DNA of 64,000 bases from Saccharopolyspora flava (lineage in GTDB: Bacteria; Actinomycetota; Actinomycetes; Mycobacteriales; Pseudonocardiaceae): the NCBI RefSeq assembly GCF_900116135.1, contig NZ_FOZX01000003.1:682001-746000 (forward strand), written 5' to 3'. Below are positions 43,745 through 52,596 of the stretch, in pieces. Under the pieces are notes generated by a model that did not search any database, was not told where the DNA came from, and worked only from the letters and a program-made list of their open reading frames with translations. Made by a program: the position numbers and the translations under genes. Positions within the stretch are counted from its first letter, which is position 1, and each line of letters opens with the position of its first letter.

Positions 43745-45001
43745 ATGAACCGGACTGATGTCGTGGTCGTGGGATTGGGGCTCGTCGGCCTGAGTCTCGC
43801 GGCCGCGGTGGCCAGAGCGGGTTATCGCGTGTGCGGTGTCGAGACCTCACCCGCACGTCGCGCCGAGATCGAGCGGCCCGGCGCGCGGGCTGCCGGAGGG
43901 GAGGATCTGCAGCCGCTGCTCGAATCCGGGCGGCTGCGCGTCCAGGGCGACGGCGAACTGCCGTCCGCCGAGGTCTACTGCCTGAGCGTGCCCAGTCCCT
44001 GTCGCGAGGACGGCCACATCGACACGTCGTGGCTGTGCGCAGCGGCGGTGTCCGTGGGGCGGGCGTTGCGGCGCGGTAGCCTGGTCCTGGTGCACAGCAC
44101 CTGCCCACCGGGGACGATCGAACGGCAGATCGTCAAGGTCCTGTCCCAGCACTCGCAGCTCGTCGCGGGGATCGACTTCCACATCGCGCACGCGCCGGAC
44201 CGGATCGATCCTGCTCGACAGACCCCTGCCGAAGGGGTGCCGAGGGTGGTCGGTGGGCTCACTCCCACCTGCACGAAAGCCGCGATGACGTTCCTGCGCA
44301 GCGTCTTCGGGCACGTTCATCCGGTGGACCGGATCGAAACCGCGGAATTCGTCAAGACCTTCGAGAACACCTTCCGGCTGGTCAACATCGCGTTGGCGCA
44401 CGAGCTCGCGGAGGTCTGCCACAAGCATGACGTCGATCCCGCGAAGGTGATCGAAGCAGCCGCCACCAAGCCGTACGGGTTCCTGCCGCACAACCCGGGC
44501 ATCGGCGCGGGCGGGGCGTGCATCCCGGTGGTCGCGGCGTTCTTCCGGGCGACCGGGACCAGGCGGGGGTTCCTTCCGCACATCGTCGACGCCGCACTCG
44601 ACGTCAACGACACCGTCCCGGGCCGACTCGTCGAGTCGATCCGGGAGCAGTTGGGAGCGTTGCGGCTGCGTCCGCTGCCCGGCAGCCGGGTGCTGGCCGT
44701 GGGCGTGACCTACAAGCCGGACGTCAACGACATCCGCAACTCCTGCGCGGTCCGGGTGATCGACGCGCTGGTGGTGGCCGGGGCGGACGTCGCCTACTAC
44801 GACCCCTTCGTGCCGGAACTGGAGCTGCGGGACGGGCCGGCACTGAGGTCGCTCCCCAAGCCCGATGCGGCGGGGTACGACGTGGTGGTGCTGTTGACCA
44901 AGCACTCGTCGGTCAACCACTCGGTGCTGGCCGAGCCGGGTACCGCGGTGTTGGACTGCTCCACCGGTACGCCGATCGTCATCGCCGATGGTCGGCTCTG
45001 A
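43745..45001 (+). CDS. nucleotide-sugar dehydrogenase (UDP-sugar 6-dehydrogenase family)
   Basis: A 418-residue NAD-dependent four-electron dehydrogenase turning a UDP- or GDP-sugar into its uronate. GLGLVG (8-13) is the NAD loop; ETAEFVKTFENTFRLVNIAL holds the catalytic Lys and Asn; the active-site Cys is in GIGAGGACIP, the WecC/TviB style (usually GGHCIP or GGSCFP); YKPDVNDIRNS is the C-terminal sugar-binding motif. A UDP-N-acetylhexosamine is the likelier substrate class. ATG 43745 follows GGAGG by 4 nt. No glycosyltransferase or other sugar gene lies beside it. Confidence 0.85.
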   Translation: MNRTDVVVVGLGLVGLSLAAAVARAGYRVCGVETSPARRAEIERPGARAAGGEDLQPLLESGRLRVQGDGELPSAEVYCLSVPSPCREDGHIDTSWLCAAAVSVGRALRRGSLVLVHSTCPPGTIERQIVKVLSQHSQLVAGIDFHIAHAPDRIDPARQTPAEGVPRVVGGLTPTCTKAAMTFLRSVFGHVHPVDRIETAEFVKTFENTFRLVNIALAHELAEVCHKHDVDPAKVIEAAATKPYGFLPHNPGIGAGGACIPVVAAFFRATGTRRGFLPHIVDAALDVNDTVPGRLVESIREQLGALRLRPLPGSRVLAVGVTYKPDVNDIRNSCAVRVIDALVVAGADVAYYDPFVPELELRDGPALRSLPKPDAAGYDVVVLLTKHSSVNHSVLAEPGTAVLDCSTGTPIVIADGRL

Positions 45002-45038
45002 CCAGGCTCTTCGGCCCGGTCCGCACGCCAGCGGAATC

Positions 45039-45197
45039 GTGAGCGTTCACGGGTTCGTCGTCGTGTGGACCGCGATCGCCGAGGAATCCTGGTGGGAACT
45101 GGGCGACGTGCTGGTCGTACCGGATTCGCCGGAGGAGGTGTTGCGGCGATTTCCGGGATGCCTGGCCGTCATTCGAGTTCGGTCAGGTGTTTCCTGA
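45039..45197 (+). CDS. small hypothetical protein overlapping the NLR-like gene end
   Basis: A 52-residue frame from GTG 45039: MSVHGFVVVWTAIAEESWWE, then DVLVVPDSPEEVLRRF. Its last 29 bp overlap the 3' end of the convergent NB-ARC gene. The ribosome site is weak. Third-position GC is fair but not compelling. No family recognised. It could be real or spurious. Confidence 0.3.
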   Translation: MSVHGFVVVWTAIAEESWWELGDVLVVPDSPEEVLRRFPGCLAVIRVRSGVS

Positions 45198-47256
45198 GCG
45201 GTTCGGCGTGCGGACCACCGATGCGTTCGTGCAGTTCGCACGCCTCCCCCAAATGAGTCCGGGCCTGCGCGATCTCGCCTGCCGCTTCATGCGCGGCGGC
45301 CAGGGCCACGAGCAGTTCGGCGACGTAGAAGTCGGAGCCGATCTCGCGTAGCACCGCCAGTGCCTCGTGCAGCGGGCCGACGGCGTCGCGAGGCCTGCCC
45401 GCGGCCGTGAAGGCCTCGCCCAGCCGGGTCGACACGCGTGCAGCTCCGCCCGGGTCCGGCAGCTCGAGCATCAGGTCCACCGAGCGCGACAGTTCCGCGA
45501 TCGCGTCGTCGTGCCGTCCCAGCGCAGTGAGCGTTTCACCGATGCGCCGCAGCCGGAGGGCCGCACCTCTGCGGTCGTCGACGCGCAGGTCGATCTCCAA
45601 CGCACGGCGGAACGACACGAGAGCTTCGTCGAGCTTTCCGCAGTGCCGCGCCAGGATGCCGAGACGCGAGGCCGCGGTGGCCTGGCTCCTCGGGTCGTCG
45701 GCTGCTTCCGCGAGTCGCGCCGCCGCGAGCAGCTCGCGCTCGGCCTCGTCGAAGCGGTGCAGGTTGCCCAAGGCGTGTCCGAGCTGACCGCGCAGCCGGG
45801 ATTCGGCGCGGACGTTCTCCCCGGATGCGGCGTCCACGGCGAGCCGCGTGGTCTCCAGCCAGTCGCCGTAGTGCTTGCGGTAGACGAACAAGCTCCACAT
45901 CGCCTCGCCGAAGCACCACACCACCTCTCGCCAGCCCTGCTCTCGTGCTTCCCGCTGCGCGAACACCAGGTTCAGCCGTTCCTCGTCCAGCCAGTCCAGG
46001 GCCTCGGTGGCAGAGGTGAACGTCAGTCCCGCATCGCGCTTCTCGCCGAGGTACCAGCGGCCCGGGGTGACGAGCCGGTCGGCGGCATAAGCGCTGTTCA
46101 GGTACCAGGCGACGAAGCGACCCAGCACCTCGCGACGGTCCAGGCCCGCCTCGGTCGCGCAATCCGAGGCGTGCAGGCGCAACAGGTCGTGGAAGCGGAA
46201 CCGGTCGTCGCCCACCTCGTCGAGCAGGCTCGCCTCCACCAGCGCTTCCAGCGAGTCCACGACCTCCTCGCGGGGACGCTCCACCGCAGCGGCGGCGACG
46301 TCCGCGCCGAACGTGGTGCCGGGGTGGCAGGACAGCACCCGGTACAACTCGGCCTGCTCAGCGCTGAGCTTGCGGTAGGACAGGTCGAACACGGCACGCA
46401 CCGAGACATCACCACGCAAGGTCAAAGAAGGCAGGCGGTTCCGCTCGTCCTCCAGGTCAGCGGTCATCCGCCGCAGGGTCCACTTGCGGTGCGCGGTCAG
46501 CCGCGACGCGGCGACCATCAACGCCACCGGGAATCCCGCGCACAGGTCCGCCATGCGCTCAGCCGCTCCGGACTCGCGGCCGACGCGTTGCTCTCCCAGG
46601 ACGCTGCGCAGCAGTTCCACCGAATCCGCCGCGTGCAGCGGCGGGAGTTCGACGAAGTGCGCTCCATCAAGGGCGAGCCCCGGCAGCCGGTAGCGGCTGG
46701 TGACCAACACCAGCGATTCCGGCGGGATGAGCGGTCGCACCTGCGCTGCGGAGAAGGCGTCGTCCAAGCACACGACGAGCTTCCGGCCCGCGGTGACGTC
46801 GCGGTACATCGCGGCGAGCTGGTCGAGGTCTGCCGGGATGGAGTCAGGCTCGCAACCGAGGGAGCGCAGGAAGCTCTCCAGCACCTGCGACACCCTCGTC
46901 GGCCGCGACGACGAGAACGCACCGAGGTCCGCGTGCAGCGACCCGTCCGGAAAGCGGCTGCGGCAGAGCGGCACCCACCGCGCCGCCAACGCGCTCTTGC
47001 CGACACCACCGGCACCGCTGATCACCACGACGGTCGGCCCGGGGGCCTCGCCGGAGAGCAGGTCTTGGAACTTCTCGGTCTCGGCGACCCGGTTGACGAA
47101 GTGCCGTGGCGCGCGCGGGCGCTGGGAAGGGCTGGTTCTGGTGCGCTCGGCCGCGTGGACGTGGACGTCGCCGTGCACCACGCCGGCCTGCACCAGGTTG
47201 CCCACGCCGTGCCCCGAGGCCGCGTTGGCGATCGCGCCGGTCTGCTCGAAGTCCAT
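45169..47256 (-). CDS. NLR-like NB-ARC/TPR protein with N-terminal RHIM/amyloid-like motif
   Basis: A 695-residue STAND protein lacking the SARP DNA-binding domain. The N-terminus is a short segment, NAASGHGVGNLVQAGVVHGD (11-30) plus VHVH, resembling the Gly/Val/Gln-rich signalling-amyloid motifs (RHIM or BASS type) that tether NLR-like ATPases to effectors. NB-ARC about 50-380: Walker A GAGGVGKS (81-88), Walker B LVVCLDD (about 160), VLVTSR sensor. TPR-like helices about 470-690. ATG 47256 has AAGGG at 8 nt. Divergent from cobU. Effector not identified. Amyloid function is inference. Confidence 0.85.
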   Translation of the reverse strand: MDFEQTGAIANAASGHGVGNLVQAGVVHGDVHVHAAERTRTSPSQRPRAPRHFVNRVAETEKFQDLLSGEAPGPTVVVISGAGGVGKSALAARWVPLCRSRFPDGSLHADLGAFSSSRPTRVSQVLESFLRSLGCEPDSIPADLDQLAAMYRDVTAGRKLVVCLDDAFSAAQVRPLIPPESLVLVTSRYRLPGLALDGAHFVELPPLHAADSVELLRSVLGEQRVGRESGAAERMADLCAGFPVALMVAASRLTAHRKWTLRRMTADLEDERNRLPSLTLRGDVSVRAVFDLSYRKLSAEQAELYRVLSCHPGTTFGADVAAAAVERPREEVVDSLEALVEASLLDEVGDDRFRFHDLLRLHASDCATEAGLDRREVLGRFVAWYLNSAYAADRLVTPGRWYLGEKRDAGLTFTSATEALDWLDEERLNLVFAQREAREQGWREVVWCFGEAMWSLFVYRKHYGDWLETTRLAVDAASGENVRAESRLRGQLGHALGNLHRFDEAERELLAAARLAEAADDPRSQATAASRLGILARHCGKLDEALVSFRRALEIDLRVDDRRGAALRLRRIGETLTALGRHDDAIAELSRSVDLMLELPDPGGAARVSTRLGEAFTAAGRPRDAVGPLHEALAVLREIGSDFYVAELLVALAAAHEAAGEIAQARTHLGEACELHERIGGPHAEPLRKHLTELE

Positions 47257-47428
47257 CCCCACCGCCCTTCCCCCAAACGTCCCAAGGCTGCCACTCGGCA
47301 CCACCTGCTGGAACCGCCGTCGATGTGTGGTGGTGACTCCGATTCGGTGAATGATGCGGGACACGGGTGGGGTGGGGTGCGGGGGTTCTCCGGGTACGGT
47401 CTCGGCGGTTGTTGTGCTGGGAGGTTTC

Positions 47429-47968
47429 GTGCGGTCGTTGGTGCTGGGTGGGGCTCGGTCCGGGAAGTCGGCGCACGCCGAGGGGTTGGTGCCCGAGGAC
47501 GGTGCCGTGGTGTACGTGGCCACGGGGCGGCGGGATCCCTCCGACTCCGAGTGGGACGAGCGGATCGCCGAGCACGTGGCTCGGCGGCCCGCGGCGTGGC
47601 GGACCGTGGAGGCGCCCGATCCCGAGGGGTTGCGGCGGGTTCTCGGCGAGGCGTCCGCGGAGGACCACGTGCTGGTGGACGATCTGGCGACCTGGCTGAC
47701 CGGGGTGCTCGACGACGCCGGGGCGTGGGAGCGGGATCCGGCTGCGCTGGAGGTCGTCGCGGGGCACTGCGACGCGCTGGTCGCGGCCGTGTCCGCGTGC
47801 GCCGGCCGGGTCGTGCTGGTGTCCGCCGAGGTCGGCCTCGGCGTCGTGCCCGGTACGCGGTCTGGAAGGCTGTTCCGGGACGAGCTCGGCTCGCTCAACG
47901 CCCGCCTGGCGGAGGTGTGCGACGAGGTGCTGCTGCTGATCGCCGGATGCCCGCTGCGCGTCCGGTGA
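47429..47968 (+). CDS. cobU: adenosylcobinamide kinase / adenosylcobinamide-phosphate guanylyltransferase
   Basis: A 179-residue bifunctional enzyme of cobalamin nucleotide-loop assembly: phosphorylates adenosylcobinamide and transfers GMP to it. P-loop GGARSGKS (7-14), YVATGRRDPSD, and the EVGLGVVP plus LFRDELGSLNARLA blocks near the C-terminus. GTG 47429 has GGGAGG 4 nt upstream, rather close; no better start exists. First of cobU-cobT-cobS. No cobalamin riboswitch is seen in the 172 bp upstream. Confidence 0.92.
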   Translation: MRSLVLGGARSGKSAHAEGLVPEDGAVVYVATGRRDPSDSEWDERIAEHVARRPAAWRTVEAPDPEGLRRVLGEASAEDHVLVDDLATWLTGVLDDAGAWERDPAALEVVAGHCDALVAAVSACAGRVVLVSAEVGLGVVPGTRSGRLFRDELGSLNARLAEVCDEVLLLIAGCPLRVR

Positions 47969-48017
47969 GCGTTCAGGGCCTTGCTGAGCTGCGGTTTTTC
48001 AACACGGAGGTTTTCGC

Positions 48018-49088
48018 TTGTCCACCGAACAGAACGACCCCGGCATGATCGAGTTCCCGCCGGTCCCGGCGCCCGACGAGCAGGTCTCGCGGGACGCCGC
48101 GGCGCGGCAGGCGCAGCTGACCAAGCCGGCCGGTTCCCTGGGACGGCTGGAGGAGCTGGGCGTGTGGTTCGCCGCGCGGCAGGGCGCCTGCCCGCCGAGC
48201 CCGCCCGAACGCGCGCGGGTCGTCGTCTTCGCCGGTGACCACGGCATCGCGCAGCACGGCGTGTCCGCCTACCCGCCCGAGGTGACCGGGCAGATGGTCG
48301 CCAACTTCCTCGCCGGCGGCGCCGCCGTGAACGCCCTGGCCTCGCACGCCGGGGCGACCGTGCGCGTGGTGGACATGGCCGTCGCCGTCGACACCCCGCA
48401 GGTGGTCAGCGAGCACAAGGTGCGCCGCGGCTCCGGGGTCATCGACCGCGAGGACGCGCTCATCGACGAGGAGGTGCGGGCGGCGATCCAGGCCGGGCGC
48501 GCCATCGCCGACGAGGAGGTCGACTCCGGGGCCGACCTGCTCATCGCCGGGGACATGGGCATCGGCAACACCACGCCCGCCGCCGTGCTCATCTCGCTGC
48601 TCACCGGCACCGAGCCGGTCGCCGTCGTCGGACGCGGCACCGGCATCGACGACCGGGCGTGGATGCGCAAGACCGCCGCGATCCGCGACGCGCTGCGCCG
48701 CGCCCGCAAGGTCCACAACGACCCGGTCGCGCTGCTGCGCACCGCCACCGGCGCCGACATCGCCGCGCTCGCCGGGTTCCTCGCCCAGGCCTCGGTGCGC
48801 AAGACCCCGGTGCTGCTCGACGGCGTCGTCGTCGGTGCCGCGGCGCTGGTCGCCGAGGAGCTCGCGCCCGGGGCGCGGCAGTGGTGGCTGGCTGGGCACC
48901 GGTCGGCCGAACCGGGCGGCCAGATGGTGCTGCAGCACCTCGACCTCGAACCCGTGCTGGACATGCAGCTGCGGCTGGGCGAGGGCTCCGGCGCGCTGAC
49001 CGCGCTGCCGGTGCTGACCGCGGCGGTGAAGGTGCTGGCCGAGATGGCCACCTTCGACGAAGCCGGCGTCGCCGGGGCCGGGGCGTGA
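48018..49088 (+). CDS. cobT: nicotinate-nucleotide-dimethylbenzimidazole phosphoribosyltransferase
   Basis: A 356-residue enzyme producing alpha-ribazole phosphate from nicotinate mononucleotide and dimethylbenzimidazole. [35 protein letters not shown] and the C-terminal catalytic Glu in RLGEGSGA are all present. TTG 48018 lies 7 nt after GGAGG (48006-48010). It overlaps cobS by 4 bp. Backbone gene (Rv2207 position). Confidence 0.95.
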   Translation: MSTEQNDPGMIEFPPVPAPDEQVSRDAAARQAQLTKPAGSLGRLEELGVWFAARQGACPPSPPERARVVVFAGDHGIAQHGVSAYPPEVTGQMVANFLAGGAAVNALASHAGATVRVVDMAVAVDTPQVVSEHKVRRGSGVIDREDALIDEEVRAAIQAGRAIADEEVDSGADLLIAGDMGIGNTTPAAVLISLLTGTEPVAVVGRGTGIDDRAWMRKTAAIRDALRRARKVHNDPVALLRTATGADIAALAGFLAQASVRKTPVLLDGVVVGAAALVAEELAPGARQWWLAGHRSAEPGGQMVLQHLDLEPVLDMQLRLGEGSGALTALPVLTAAVKVLAEMATFDEAGVAGAGA

Positions 49089-49825
49089 TCGACGGGCTGC
49101 GCCTGGCGGTCTCGTGGCTGACGGTGCTGCCGGTGCGGGCCGGTCGGGTCGACGACCGCGCGTGCCGGCAGGCGATCTCCTTCGCCCCGCTGGTCGGCGC
49201 GCTGGTCGGCGGGATCGGGGCGCTGGTCCTGTGGGGTCTCAGCGCCCTGAGTGCTCCCCCGCTGCTGGCCGGACTGCTCGTGGTGGCGCTGTTGGTGCTG
49301 GTCACCAGGGGTATGCACGTGGACGGGCTGGCCGACAGCGTCGACGGGCTCGGCTGCTACGGACCGCCGGAGCGCGCGCTGCAGGTGATGCGCGACGGCG
49401 GCGCCGGGCCGTTCGCGGTGGTCGCGCTGATCCTGGTGATCGGTGTGCAGGCGGTCAGCATCGGTGAGCTCGCGGCGACTCCGTGGGCGCTGGTCCTGGC
49501 CTGCGCCACCGGGCGCGCGGGGTTCGTGCTGTGCTGCCGCAGCGGTGTGCCGTCGGCGCGCCCGGAGGGCATGGGCGCGCTCGTGGCGGGCAGCCAGCCG
49601 CTGTGGCTGGTGATCGGCTGGTGGCTCGTCGCGGCGCTGGCCGCGCTGCTGGTCAGCCCCGCCGCGGCGGTCTCTGTGCTCGTGGCCGCGGGGGTGTTGG
49701 TGCTGTTCACCCGGCACGTGCGGCGGCGCTTCGGCGGGATCACCGGCGACGTTCTCGGCGCCGCCTCGGAGCTCGCCACGACCGTGGTCCTGGTGGGTGC
49801 GGTGCTCGGCAGCGGACAGTTTTAG
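49085..49825 (+). CDS. cobS: adenosylcobinamide-GDP ribazoletransferase (cobalamin synthase)
   Basis: A 246-residue membrane enzyme joining adenosylcobinamide-GDP to alpha-ribazole, the last step of nucleotide-loop assembly. The motif [13 protein letters not shown] (about 79-91) holds the metal-binding acidic residues; about six hydrophobic helices follow. GTG 49085 overlaps the cobT stop (GTGA). The last residues GQF and the TAG stop are encoded by the left arm of the family B repeat. Confidence 0.94.
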   Translation: MIDGLRLAVSWLTVLPVRAGRVDDRACRQAISFAPLVGALVGGIGALVLWGLSALSAPPLLAGLLVVALLVLVTRGMHVDGLADSVDGLGCYGPPERALQVMRDGGAGPFAVVALILVIGVQAVSIGELAATPWALVLACATGRAGFVLCCRSGVPSARPEGMGALVAGSQPLWLVIGWWLVAALAALLVSPAAAVSVLVAAGVLVLFTRHVRRRFGGITGDVLGAASELATTVVLVGAVLGSGQF

Positions 49826-49883
49826 CCATAACTGTCCATGATCAATGCCCGAAATGTCCGGACGGTTATGGCTAAAACTGTCC
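49814..49883. repeat. 70-bp palindromic element, family B, copy 2
   Basis: Perfect 19-bp inverted arms: GGACAGTTTTAGCCATAAC (49814-49832) and GTTATGGCTAAAACTGTCC (49865-49883). The element lies across the ends of the converging cobS and AraC genes, and each arm supplies a Gly-Gln-Phe-stop ending. It matches copy 1 (27774-27843) in reverse orientation at about 60 of 70 bases. Confidence 0.92.
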
Positions 49884-50810
49884 CGTGGTGAGCACCGCAC
49901 GACGGTGAGCGCTGGGTGTCGTCCCGCGCAACCGCTTGAAGGCGGCGCTGAAGGTGAAGGGGTCGGCGTAGCCGACGGTGCGGGCGATCTCGGCGATCGT
50001 CCTGGCACCGTCCTCGGCGAGCAGGTCCGCCGCGAGGGTCATGCGCCAGCGGCTCAAGTAGGTCAACGGCGGTTCGCCGACCAGGTCGGTGAACCGCTTG
50101 GCCAGCGTCGAGCGGGACGTCCCGGCCCGGCGGGCCAGCGCGGCGACCGTCCACGGTGCCGCCGGTTCGGCGTGCAACAACCGCAACGCCTCCCCCACCA
50201 CCGGATCGCGCTGCGCCCGCCACCAGCCCGGCGGCTCACCGCCGGGGCGGTCGAACCACTCGCGCAAGGTGCACACCAGCATCCAGTCCAGCAGCCGGTC
50301 GAGCACCAGCTGCTGCCCCGGCGCGTCCACCGCGACCTCGGCCGCCAGGTGGTCGAGCACCGGATCACCGGTCCCGCCCGAGGCCACCCGCAGCACCACC
50401 GGCAGCGCGTCCAGCAGCCGGCGGCTGATCTCACCGCGCAGCGGGTAGGCGCCGACGATCAACGTCGCCCCGGCGCCCTCCCCCGGGTCGTGCCAGCCGA
50501 GCCGGTGCCGGGTCCCGCCCTGCTCGGGCGCCGAGCAGAACTCGCCGCAGTCCAGCGGTTCCGCCGAGGTCCCCACCTCGTCGACGACGGTGAAGGTCCC
50601 CGACCCGCGCACCACGACGGTGTCCCGGTCGCGGAGCGGTTCGGGCTCGCCGTCCTCCGGGACGATCCAGCCGTGCCCGTCGAGGACGGTGACCAGCGTC
50701 AGCGGCGCACCGTCGACGAACCGCAGCGACCACGGCGGGGTCAGGGTCGTGCTGCCGAACAGCGAGCCCTGCGCCCGCAGCCCCCGGAAGAGATCACCGA
50801 ACGCGTCCAC
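49872..50810 (-). CDS. AraC-family transcriptional regulator (cupin sensor)
   Basis: A 312-residue regulator: N-terminal cupin-like sensor (about 1-180) with LTLVTVLDGHGWIV, and a C-terminal double HTH (about 215-305) with WTVAALARRAGTSRSTLAKR and IAEIARTVGYADPFTFSAAF. Such proteins often control a divergent redox gene; here the PPOX gene starts 82 bp away. GTG 50810 is 7 nt after TAACGT with no ribosome site, so probably leaderless. Its C-terminus GQF-stop comes from the family B repeat. Confidence 0.9.
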   Translation of the reverse strand: MDAFGDLFRGLRAQGSLFGSTTLTPPWSLRFVDGAPLTLVTVLDGHGWIVPEDGEPEPLRDRDTVVVRGSGTFTVVDEVGTSAEPLDCGEFCSAPEQGGTRHRLGWHDPGEGAGATLIVGAYPLRGEISRRLLDALPVVLRVASGGTGDPVLDHLAAEVAVDAPGQQLVLDRLLDWMLVCTLREWFDRPGGEPPGWWRAQRDPVVGEALRLLHAEPAAPWTVAALARRAGTSRSTLAKRFTDLVGEPPLTYLSRWRMTLAADLLAEDGARTIAEIARTVGYADPFTFSAAFKRLRGTTPSAHRRAVLTTGQF

Positions 50811-50817
50811 GACCGCG

Positions 50818-50823
50818 ACGTTA
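50818..50823 (-). promoter_or_regulatory. -10-like hexamer of the AraC gene
   Basis: TAACGT on the minus strand, 7 nt before GTG 50810; no ribosome site. Leaderless start suggested. Confidence 0.38.
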
Positions 50824-50892
50824 GACGATGACGCAGGTGCTTCGGCGTCTCGCCCATGTCGTCGTCCGAGCAGACCCGGTTGACTCGACGCC

Positions 50893-51309
50893 ATGAGCAC
50901 GTTGACCGACGAGGACCGCGATTTCCTCCGCCGCCCGCTGCACGGCTTCCTGACGGTGGCCGCCGGACCCGTCCCGCCGCAGCCCCGGCCGGTGTGGTTC
51001 GAGGCCACCGCCCAGGGCACGATCGAGCTGTTCACCGACCCCGCCTCGGCCAAGGTGCCCCGGCTGCAACGCGATCCGCGCGCCTCGCTGGTCGTCGCCG
51101 CTCCCGCCACCGAGCGCGAGCGCTGGGTGGCGGTCTCCGGCCGCGCCGACATCGAGTCCGACGGAGCCCCGGAGCTGGTCGAACGCCTCGCCGCCCGGTA
51201 CTGGGACCTCGACGACCCGGCCAGGAAGGACGATCTCGCGGGCCTGCGCGAGGGGACCTGGCTGCGCATCGTCCTGCACCCGGACAAGGCCACCCGCCTG
51301 GACTTCTAG
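50893..51309 (+). CDS. pyridoxamine 5'-phosphate oxidase-like (PPOX split-barrel) protein
   Basis: A 138-residue split-barrel flavoprotein-like enzyme: FLTVAAGPVPPQPRPVWFEA (19-38) and SAKVPRLQRDPRASLVVAAP (about 53-72) form the FMN- or F420-binding surface. Probably reduces or oxidises a small molecule; the substrate cannot be read from sequence. Divergent from the AraC regulator, which may control it. A terminator follows. Confidence 0.78.
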   Translation: MSTLTDEDRDFLRRPLHGFLTVAAGPVPPQPRPVWFEATAQGTIELFTDPASAKVPRLQRDPRASLVVAAPATERERWVAVSGRADIESDGAPELVERLAARYWDLDDPARKDDLAGLREGTWLRIVLHPDKATRLDF

Positions 51310-51315
51310 GAACGA

Positions 51316-51347
51316 CAGCGCCCCCTGCCGCTCGGCAGGGGGCGCTG
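51316..51347. terminator. bidirectional terminator between the PPOX gene and ilvE
   Basis: CAGCGCCCCCTGCC pairs perfectly with 51334-51347 around a GCTC loop, 7 bp after the PPOX stop and 10 bp before the ilvE stop. Confidence 0.88.
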
Positions 51348-51357
51348 GAAGAGGAGG

Positions 51358-52461
51358 TCAGCCCAGCTTGGTCATCCAGCCGTGGGTGTCCTCGACCGTG
51401 CCGTACTGGATCCCGGTCAGCTTCTCGCGGAGCTTCATGGTGACCTCGCCCGGCCCGCCGTCGGCGATGCCGAACTCGCCGTCGCGGTGCTTGACGTGGC
51501 CGACCGGGGTGATCACCGCGGCGGTGCCGCAGGCGAAGACCTCGGTGAGCTCGCCGGTGGTGGCCGCCTTCTCCCACTCCTCGACGGTGATCTTGCGCTC
51601 CTCGACCTGCATGCCGAGCTCCTTGCCCAGCTCCAGCAGCGAGGACCGGGTCACGCCGGGCAGCAGGCTGCCGCTCAGCGCCGGGGTCACCAGCTTCGCG
51701 TCGGCGCCGGAGCCGAACACGAAGAACAGGTTCATCCCGCCCATCTCCTCGACGGTGTGCCGGTCGCAGGCGTCCAGCCAGACGACCTGGTCGCAGCCCT
51801 GCTCGACGGCCTGCGCCTGCGCCAGGAACGACGCCGCGTAGTTGCCCGCGAACTTGGCCGCGCCGGTGCCGCCGGGAGCGGCGCGCACGTACTCGTGGCT
51901 CAACCACACCGTCACCGGCTTGACGCCACCGGCGAAGTACGAGCCGGCCGGCGAGGCGATCAGCGAGTACAGGTAGCTGTTGGACGGGTGGTTCACACCC
52001 AGCCCGATCTCCGTGGAGATCATGAAGGGACGCAGGTACAGCGAGCTCTCACCGGTGCTCGGGACCCACTCGCGGTCGACCGCGACCAGCTCTCGCAGCG
52101 ATTCGACGAACAGCTCCTCGGGCAGCTCGGCCATCGCGATCCGCTTGGCGGAGTCGCGGAAGCGGCGGGCGTTGGCGTCCGGGCGGAACGCCGCGATCGA
52201 GCCGTCGGGCTGCCGGTAGGCCTTGAGGCCTTCGAAGATCGCCTGCGCGTAGTGCAGGACCGACGTGGCCGGGTCGAACTCCAGCGCGTGGTACGCCTCC
52301 AGGCGGGCGTCGTGCCAGCCCTGGTCCTCGGACCACTTGATCGTCACCATGTGGTCGGTGAAGAACTTGCCGAACCCGGGATTCGCCAGTACCTCCGCGC
52401 GGCGCTCGGCTGAGGCCGGTTGCGGGTTGGGGTTCCGGGTGAAAGACAGTTCTCCGCTCAT
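51358..52461 (-). CDS. ilvE: branched-chain amino acid aminotransferase
   Basis: A 367-residue fold-IV PLP enzyme catalysing the last step of Leu, Ile and Val synthesis. The Schiff-base lysine is Lys203 in [19 protein letters not shown] (77-83), SLYLRPF (140-146), EEMGGMN and [11 protein letters not shown] are the other family blocks. ATG 52461 gives [13 protein letters not shown]; a TACCGT hexamer ends 6 nt upstream and no ribosome site is seen. Rv2210c position. Confidence 0.96.
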   Translation of the reverse strand: MSGELSFTRNPNPQPASAERRAEVLANPGFGKFFTDHMVTIKWSEDQGWHDARLEAYHALEFDPATSVLHYAQAIFEGLKAYRQPDGSIAAFRPDANARRFRDSAKRIAMAELPEELFVESLRELVAVDREWVPSTGESSLYLRPFMISTEIGLGVNHPSNSYLYSLIASPAGSYFAGGVKPVTVWLSHEYVRAAPGGTGAAKFAGNYAASFLAQAQAVEQGCDQVVWLDACDRHTVEEMGGMNLFFVFGSGADAKLVTPALSGSLLPGVTRSSLLELGKELGMQVEERKITVEEWEKAATTGELTEVFACGTAAVITPVGHVKHRDGEFGIADGGPGEVTMKLREKLTGIQYGTVEDTHGWMTKLG

Positions 52462-52467
52462 GCGCGT

Positions 52468-52473
52468 ACGGTA
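52468..52473 (-). promoter_or_regulatory. -10-like hexamer of ilvE
   Basis: TACCGT on the minus strand, 6 nt before ATG 52461, without a ribosome site. Confidence 0.38.
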
Positions 52474-52584
52474 TCGCGTGCTCTGGAGCAGTGAAAACCG
52501 GCTCGGGTTCGGTTGGTCATCCAAGTATCGAGCCGTTGTGAAACGGACGCCGAGATTCTGCTGAATCCGGGAACGAACCCGACT

Positions 52585-52590
52585 TATGAT
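52585..52590 (+). promoter_or_regulatory. -10-like hexamer of the gene at 52597
   Basis: TATGAT ends 6 nt before ATG 52597, the best -10 match among the leaderless candidates here. No -35 identified. Confidence 0.42.
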
Positions 52591-52596
52591 GAGGCC

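Noticed and set aside
47257-47428. Cobalamin riboswitch before cobU
   Set aside because: No GCCACTG-type B12 box and no paired arms of the right order were found in the 172 bp.
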